Positions 59,118-64,000 of a DNA stretch of 64,000 nt are shown in pieces; positions within the stretch are counted from its first letter, which is position 1, and each line of letters opens with the position of its first letter. The notes beneath the pieces were generated by a model, which was given only the letters and a program-made list of their open reading frames with translations, ran no database searches and was not told where the DNA came from. The stretch is from the NCBI GenBank assembly GCA_020080175.1, contig JAGHQL010000017.1, positions 149,686 to 213,685 on the forward strand, given 5' to 3'. The position numbers and the translations under genes are program-made. This stretch comes from Glutinoglossum americanum (Eukaryota > Ascomycota > Geoglossomycetes > Geoglossales > Geoglossaceae).

Positions 59118-59937
59118 ACCCCAACCTCTAACAATATCACATCACCTAATTGCCCAGCAGTGGTGGATCAATTATTTTTGCCCTGCCTATGCTACATTAC
59201 CTTTGCCCACTAGGTTCTTTCACCTTTTCTATGTTCCTTATGTTTTCCCTTCAACATGTCCGGCGAAGAGGGATAGGGGTTCGGTATGTCGCGTTTGTTA
59301 AAATGACGCATGAAGCATCCCTCGGCGAGGGCATGCTAGGGCTAGCATCTTTTTCCGTGCGATACATACCTAATAGAAAATTCAATGAGATCATTTCTCT
59401 CTACCTCAGCTTTTATTCGTGTCTGTGAAACTGAGGTAGCGTCTTCGATGCGGTGAGGAAACCACGCTCCGTAAAAGCAGGGAATCACCATACTTCGTCA
59501 CAGTGAAGGGAGATATTTGAGCTCCACTAACCCTTCCCCACTATGGTGAAAGAGGCTCATATGATAATATAGGTCAAGGCCTAAGGTCTTCAGCGGCGTG
59601 AAGGAATATCAAACACAACTAAAAGTGAAGCGCGGCAACCATAAAACACCTAGAACCTGCCTAGTTCGACATTATTTGAATTTAATTCATTGTCCAAACC
59701 CGTGTTCACCTATTGGCTGATTGGCTGACCGGTTAGGGGCGGGTGGGGGGGCGTTCTATCTATCGACGATTTTACTTATGAAATGAAAGATAAAGCATTC
59801 AGTAATAGCTTTTCTATAATGACCCTCCCTACCACCACATCTGTGGAGCAGCAAAAAGACTACTTCCACACTCCCCTTCCCTCAAGCCACTTAAAGTAGT
59901 CACAAAGGTCACCATAAAAAAAATTCCTCCATTCGGC
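59118..59937. other. 3' intergenic between convergent genes
   Basis: 820 bases between the stops of the 1166-residue protein and the SRP40-like gene. No gene or RNA was recognised; it should hold both 3' untranslated regions. Confidence 0.5.
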
Positions 59938-61320
59938 CTAGTCTTCAAACCGAAAACTTTTAACTGCCCCTGTATCAATTGGCCCACCCCTATAGCTCCC
60001 CCTCTTCTTCTTATTCTTCTCCTTCGTGAACCCCTTGCCCTTCGTCACGATTAGGTCGCGGTGCGCGCGCTCCGCGTACTCGTACGGTATATAGGCATTG
60101 GATGCAAGGCGTGGGTCGACCTTGACGTCAGAGCCGATGCGAGAGAATGGTGTGTTTTGCGACTTTTGGGATATGGCTTTGAGGCGTTTGCCATCGGGCG
60201 TGTTGGTGCCGCTTGTTGTTGTGGCCGGGGTAATGCTATACGAGGGGGAACGCTTACGTTCCATGTTCGTGTTTGGCGTTGATATGGCCAGGATTTTCTT
60301 GTTGAATAAACTGGATATTGGGGATTTGTCACCCTCAAGGGTTTCGCTAGAGTCGCTGCCGGGTTTTTTTGCTTTGTTGTCTTTGGATGGGGATTGTTTT
60401 GCGACATCCTTCTTATGTGAAGGAGTTTGGTTCTCCTTTGAGCTGCCGGGGGGATTGGAACCTGAGCTTGAATCGGAGTCTGAACTAGAGCCCGAGCTGG
60501 ATTCTCCTGACGACGGGAGTGCGACACCCTGGGCGGAATCGTCACTTCCTGATGATGTGGAAGACGATGAGTCCGAGGAGTCGGAAGAGGATCCGGAAGT
60601 CGAAGAGCTAGAATCCGACTCTGAACCTGAGTGTGAGCTCGAGCCTGAGCTTGATTTTGAATCAGAATCTGAGCTCGAGTCTGATTTTGAGTCTGAGGAG
60701 CTTTTCTTTTTCTTTTTCTTTTTCGTCTTCACAGCGGTATCTAGCTTTGCTTTCTTTGACTTATGAGGTCTATCTTCTGAGGAAGAGGAGCTTGAGGTCG
60801 AAGATGATGATGACGACGATGACGTCGACGACGAACTTCCACTGCTATCGGTTGGGTGAGCCTTGCGCTTGAGTAAACCGGGCTTCAGCTTTCTCAGTGC
60901 CGATGATTGGCCGCCTAATTCACTCTCATCGTCGGCGTCACTGTCTTCAGAAGAGCAAGAGGAGGGTGGTGGTGGTTCTGTCAGGATTAGTCACTTTTCT
61001 GTTATAGGTGATTTTCTCTTGTTGCACTCACCCTCATCACTATCGCTCACGGATTTCTCCGCTGGTGCCTCCGCTTTCATCTTTGCCTTCTTAGCCTCTG
61101 TGACACTCTGCCTCTGTCTCCCATCCCATTCGTTGTAAATATTCCCTAGGTCAGCCCCCTTCCTTATTGTCTTGTCATCTTCCCACTTGTTGAGCCTGCT
61201 ATGTCGCTGTCGGTCTTTGCTAAGTGTGTTGACGGTATTGGTGAAGCCATGATTCGTGAGATATCTAGAGATAAGACTAAGCAGCTCTGGAGGAGGATGC
61301 GGAAGCTTTGAGCGTTTCAT
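59938..61320 (-). CDS. SRP40: SRP40/Nopp140-like nucleolar phosphoprotein with LisH motif
   Basis: Nucleolar chaperone type protein linked to snoRNP and ribosome biogenesis. Exons 61320-61032 and 60977-59938, intron 54 bases, 442 residues. The N-terminus has a LisH-like helix pair (PPELLSLISRYLTNHGFTNT) at about 10-35, as in Nopp140. The middle consists of Ser/Asp/Glu tracts, prime casein kinase 2 targets, alternating with Lys-rich patches (KTKKKKKKK). The last 69 residues (374-442) are the SRP40 C-terminal domain: TPFSRIGSDVKVDPRLASNA, YIPYEYAERAHRDLIVTKGK, GFTKEKNKKKRGSYRGG and KSFRFED. This domain is diagnostic. It is divergent from GUT1, with 799 bases between the starts. Confidence 0.9.
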
Positions 61321-62119
61321 TTTGAGTGCTAGATCCGAAGTGAAAACATCAAATGTGTGCAATTGGCGGTGTTGTCGAAAGTAGGAAAAGCTTTCGATTT
61401 GGGGCTAAAAAAGAATTGGCGAGTGTGAACGTTTGAGCTTAGAAAATTACCGTTTAGGTTTAGGCGCGTCGAAGTTGGAGGTGGGGGTTGTAGGGCTTGA
61501 ATTAGGGCACGTGCCGACAAATGCTTGAACAATGGATGTACAACGGATGTACAATGTTGTACATAGTTATCCGCAACGAATCACAAAGGCTTTTTATATT
61601 GATCCAAGCAATCGCAACCAAAGCCCCCTTATACTGGTCTCGATCTCTTCACTACTTGCAGCTATGTCGGCCAGTATGTATCTATACATGTAGCCTTTGT
61701 TCGCGACGATGATGTACCTGGGAACTTCCGCCTCTAGATTCACACAACGCCTACCGACACTACTTCTCTAGATACCTGCACGGGTAGCACCGCCGCTGGA
61801 GAAGGGCTTCATGGTGGTATATAACCCCCGTGCCGGGAATAGGCCTGGAATATCACATGTTTACCGGGAGTTTAGGGGCAGAACCTGGAGATTAATACCC
61901 CTCAATAAATAACTTCGTGAGACGACTTCATAGTAGTTTGGTCTCTGTTAGACTACGCCTAATACCACAACGCGATAAACTCCTGAGGGCAATCGCTAAT
62001 TAGCTAGATCCTATTGCAACTTGGGCCACGCTTTTGAGTATTCCTGAACCAAGCAAGGTCGGGGGTCTAGTTAGTCTCACTTCGGCCCCCAGAGCTTCAC
62101 GATCATTGAATAGGGCGCG
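61321..62119. promoter_or_regulatory. divergent promoter region, SRP40 / GUT1
   Basis: 799 bases between divergent start codons. No gene is visible. The region 61520-61580 contains a short local repeat (ATGGATGTACAA followed by ACGGATGTACAATG). Role inferred from position. Confidence 0.45.
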
Positions 62120-63934
62120 ATGGTTCGGCAGAATGAGAATAAGTGTTTCATAGGGTCGATAGACCAAGGGACCACCAGCACCCGTTTCCTGATATTTGAC
62201 GAACATGGCATTCCACATGCCTCGCACCAGATTGAATTTAAGCAAATATACCCCCACTCGGGGTCTGTCCAAACCTCAACAACTTTCAAAAAAAACTAGG
62301 CTGACATTCCTGCCCACAGATGGGTGGAACACGACCCCTATGAGCTCGTGAGCTCAACGGAGACGTGCATAGAAGAAGCTACTAAAGCTTTCTTAGCTGC
62401 TGGCCATTCCGTAAGCGATATCAAAGCCATCGGAATCACAAACCAGCGTGAAACTACTATCGTCTGGGACAGCGAAACTGGCGAGGCCCTTCACCCAGCA
62501 GTCGTCTGGCCTGATACAAGAACGAAAAGGCTAGTCCGGAAACTAAAAGCCCGATCCGGCGCACCAGATCTCCAACCCCTATGCGGCCTCCCCTTATCAA
62601 CCTACCCATCCTCAGTGAAACTCCTCTGGCTCCTCGAAAACGTCCCTTCAGTTCGTAAAGCTTACGATGCATGCCGTCTCGCATTCGGAACCGTCGACTC
62701 CTGGCTCCTGTTCCGCTTGAACGGCGGACTAGAACGGAACATCCATGTCACGGACCCTACGAATGCGTCCAGAACGATGTTCCTCAACATACACACGCTC
62801 AAATACGACGACCAGCTCCTCAAATTCTTCGGCCTCGAGAAAGAGAAACTTAGACTCCCCAAGGTCGTCCCGTCTTCTGACGCAACCGGATTCGGCTCCT
62901 TGACATCAGGGATCTTAAAGGGCGTCAGAATCACAGGCTGTCTGGGAGACCAGTCCTCAGCATTAGTAGGCCAATGCGCCTTCTCCCCCGGCAGGGCAAA
63001 GAACACCTATGGAACTGGCTGTTTCCTCCTCTATAATACAGGCACTGAGCCCGTAATATCCAAATATGGGCTCTTAACGACTGTAGCGTACGATTTCGGC
63101 AAGGGCCACAAGCCTGTATATGCACTAGAGGGAAGCATCGCTGCTGCGGGGAGTGCGGTTAAGTTCCTGCAGAATAATTTAAGGATCATCGGGAGTGATA
63201 AGGAGGTTGGTGAGCTGGCAGAGACCGTGGAAGATAGTGGAGGGGTCGTGTTTGTCACGGCTTTTAGTGGGCTGTTTGCGCCATATTGGATCGATGATGC
63301 AAAAGGGACAATATGTTCGTAGATATCATTTTTACTTTTATCCCCCCCTTTTCTTTGTAGAAAAAAAGCACCCCTACAGAGCGCCCCCTAACGCCACCCC
63401 ACTTTCCAGTCGGCCTAACTCAACACACCCAACTCGGTCATATCGCTCGCGCAACCCTTGAGGCAACTTGCTTCCAAACCCACGCTATTCTCTCCGCCAT
63501 GGAAAAAGACAGTGGCCACACCCTCCACGAACTCGCCGTCGATGGCGGGATGTCAAACTCTGACTTTTTCATCCAGGTATTCCACCCCTTTCCCCCATAA
63601 TGCACCTAACCTCCCAAGCCCTCAACCTTCTATCCACTAACCCCAGATTCAGACCCAATCCAACATCCTCGGTCTCCCTATCGACCGCCCTCTCATGCGG
63701 GAGACAACCGCGCTAGGCACTGCTATCGCCGCTGGTTTCGCGATAGGCATCTGGAGTGAGTTTGAGGGGATGAAGCATATTGGCCAGGAGGGACGCACTG
63801 TATTTAGGCCGAGGATCGGGGGCGCGGAGAGAGAAAAAATGGTAAAGAGATGGGAGAGGGCTGTGGGTATGTGTAAGGGATGGATGGATGATCAGCACGA
63901 TGACGAACAGGAGGAAGGGGGGGAGGGGGGGTAG
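62120..63934 (+). CDS. GUT1: glycerol kinase
   Basis: ATP-dependent phosphorylation of glycerol to glycerol 3-phosphate (FGGY sugar-kinase family). Four exons: 62120-62262, 62320-63314, 63410-63576 and 63653-63934, giving 528 residues. The short first exon supplies the phosphate-binding start FIGSIDQGTTSTRFLIFDEH and ends at the Gly of PHSG/WVEHDPYE. Further marks are ITNQRETTIVWD, WPDTRT, DSWLLFRLNGG, HVTDPTNASRTMFLNIHTL, GDQSSALVGQ, KNTYGTGCFLLYNTG, GLFAPYWIDDAKGT, GHIARATLEATCFQT, VDGGMS and RETTALGTAIAAG. Intron 3 has two in-phase acceptors six bases apart (exon 4 at 63647 or 63653). The second gives FFIQTQSNILG and matches the family without a gap, so I use it. The last 15 residues are an acidic Gly-rich tail. 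Confidence 0.93.
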
Positions 63935-64000
63935 ATAAGAGGGGGGCTCTGTGAAGTTGCCTTGACGTTCGAGCGTCGCGAGACTCGCATGCGACATCCG

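Overview
The window is nuclear DNA from a filamentous ascomycete (Pezizomycotina). Nineteen protein genes are split by short introns, mostly 49-95 bases, with GT...AG ends and CTAAC/CTGAC-type branch sites. The content is fungal: an i-AAA protease, a Mlp1/TPR nucleoporin, a velvet regulator, a SAPS-domain protein, a two-finger C2H2 protein of a fungal type, and long proline-, serine- and glutamine-rich tails. The species cannot be named from the sequence. No virus, plasmid, CRISPR array, rRNA gene or convincing tRNA gene is visible.

Layout, left to right: YME1-type protease (+); a tiny two-exon Cys-rich gene (-) in a 3.8 kb gap; a 2200-residue Mlp1/TPR-like protein (-) divergent from TFIIE beta (+); RIB3 (-) divergent from COQ3 (+); beta-carbonic anhydrase (-) divergent from a secreted acid phosphatase (+); an unrecognised acidic protein and a SAPS-domain Sit4-associated protein (both -); VPS60 (+); a small C2H2 gene (+); a SAS3-type MYST acetyltransferase (+); a 6.5 kb stretch with no convincing gene; a VosA-like velvet factor with seven coding exons (+); an unrecognised 1187-residue membrane protein (+); a 4.1 kb gap; an NTR1/TFIP11 G-patch splicing factor (-) divergent from an unrecognised 1166-residue protein (+); SRP40/Nopp140-like (-) divergent from glycerol kinase GUT1 (+).

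The genes are not a functional cluster. Most are housekeeping (mitochondrial quality control and ubiquinone, riboflavin, CO2 hydration, glycerol use, general transcription, nuclear pore, splicing, nucleolus, endosomal sorting), arranged as head-to-head pairs over short shared promoters. The parts most worth following up are the cryptic Cys-rich micro-gene, the long region upstream of the velvet gene, and three conserved-looking but unrecognised proteins.

Exon borders were placed by hand from splice signals, reading-frame continuity and family resemblance. Every spliced model closes in frame, but none has been tested against transcripts or a database.
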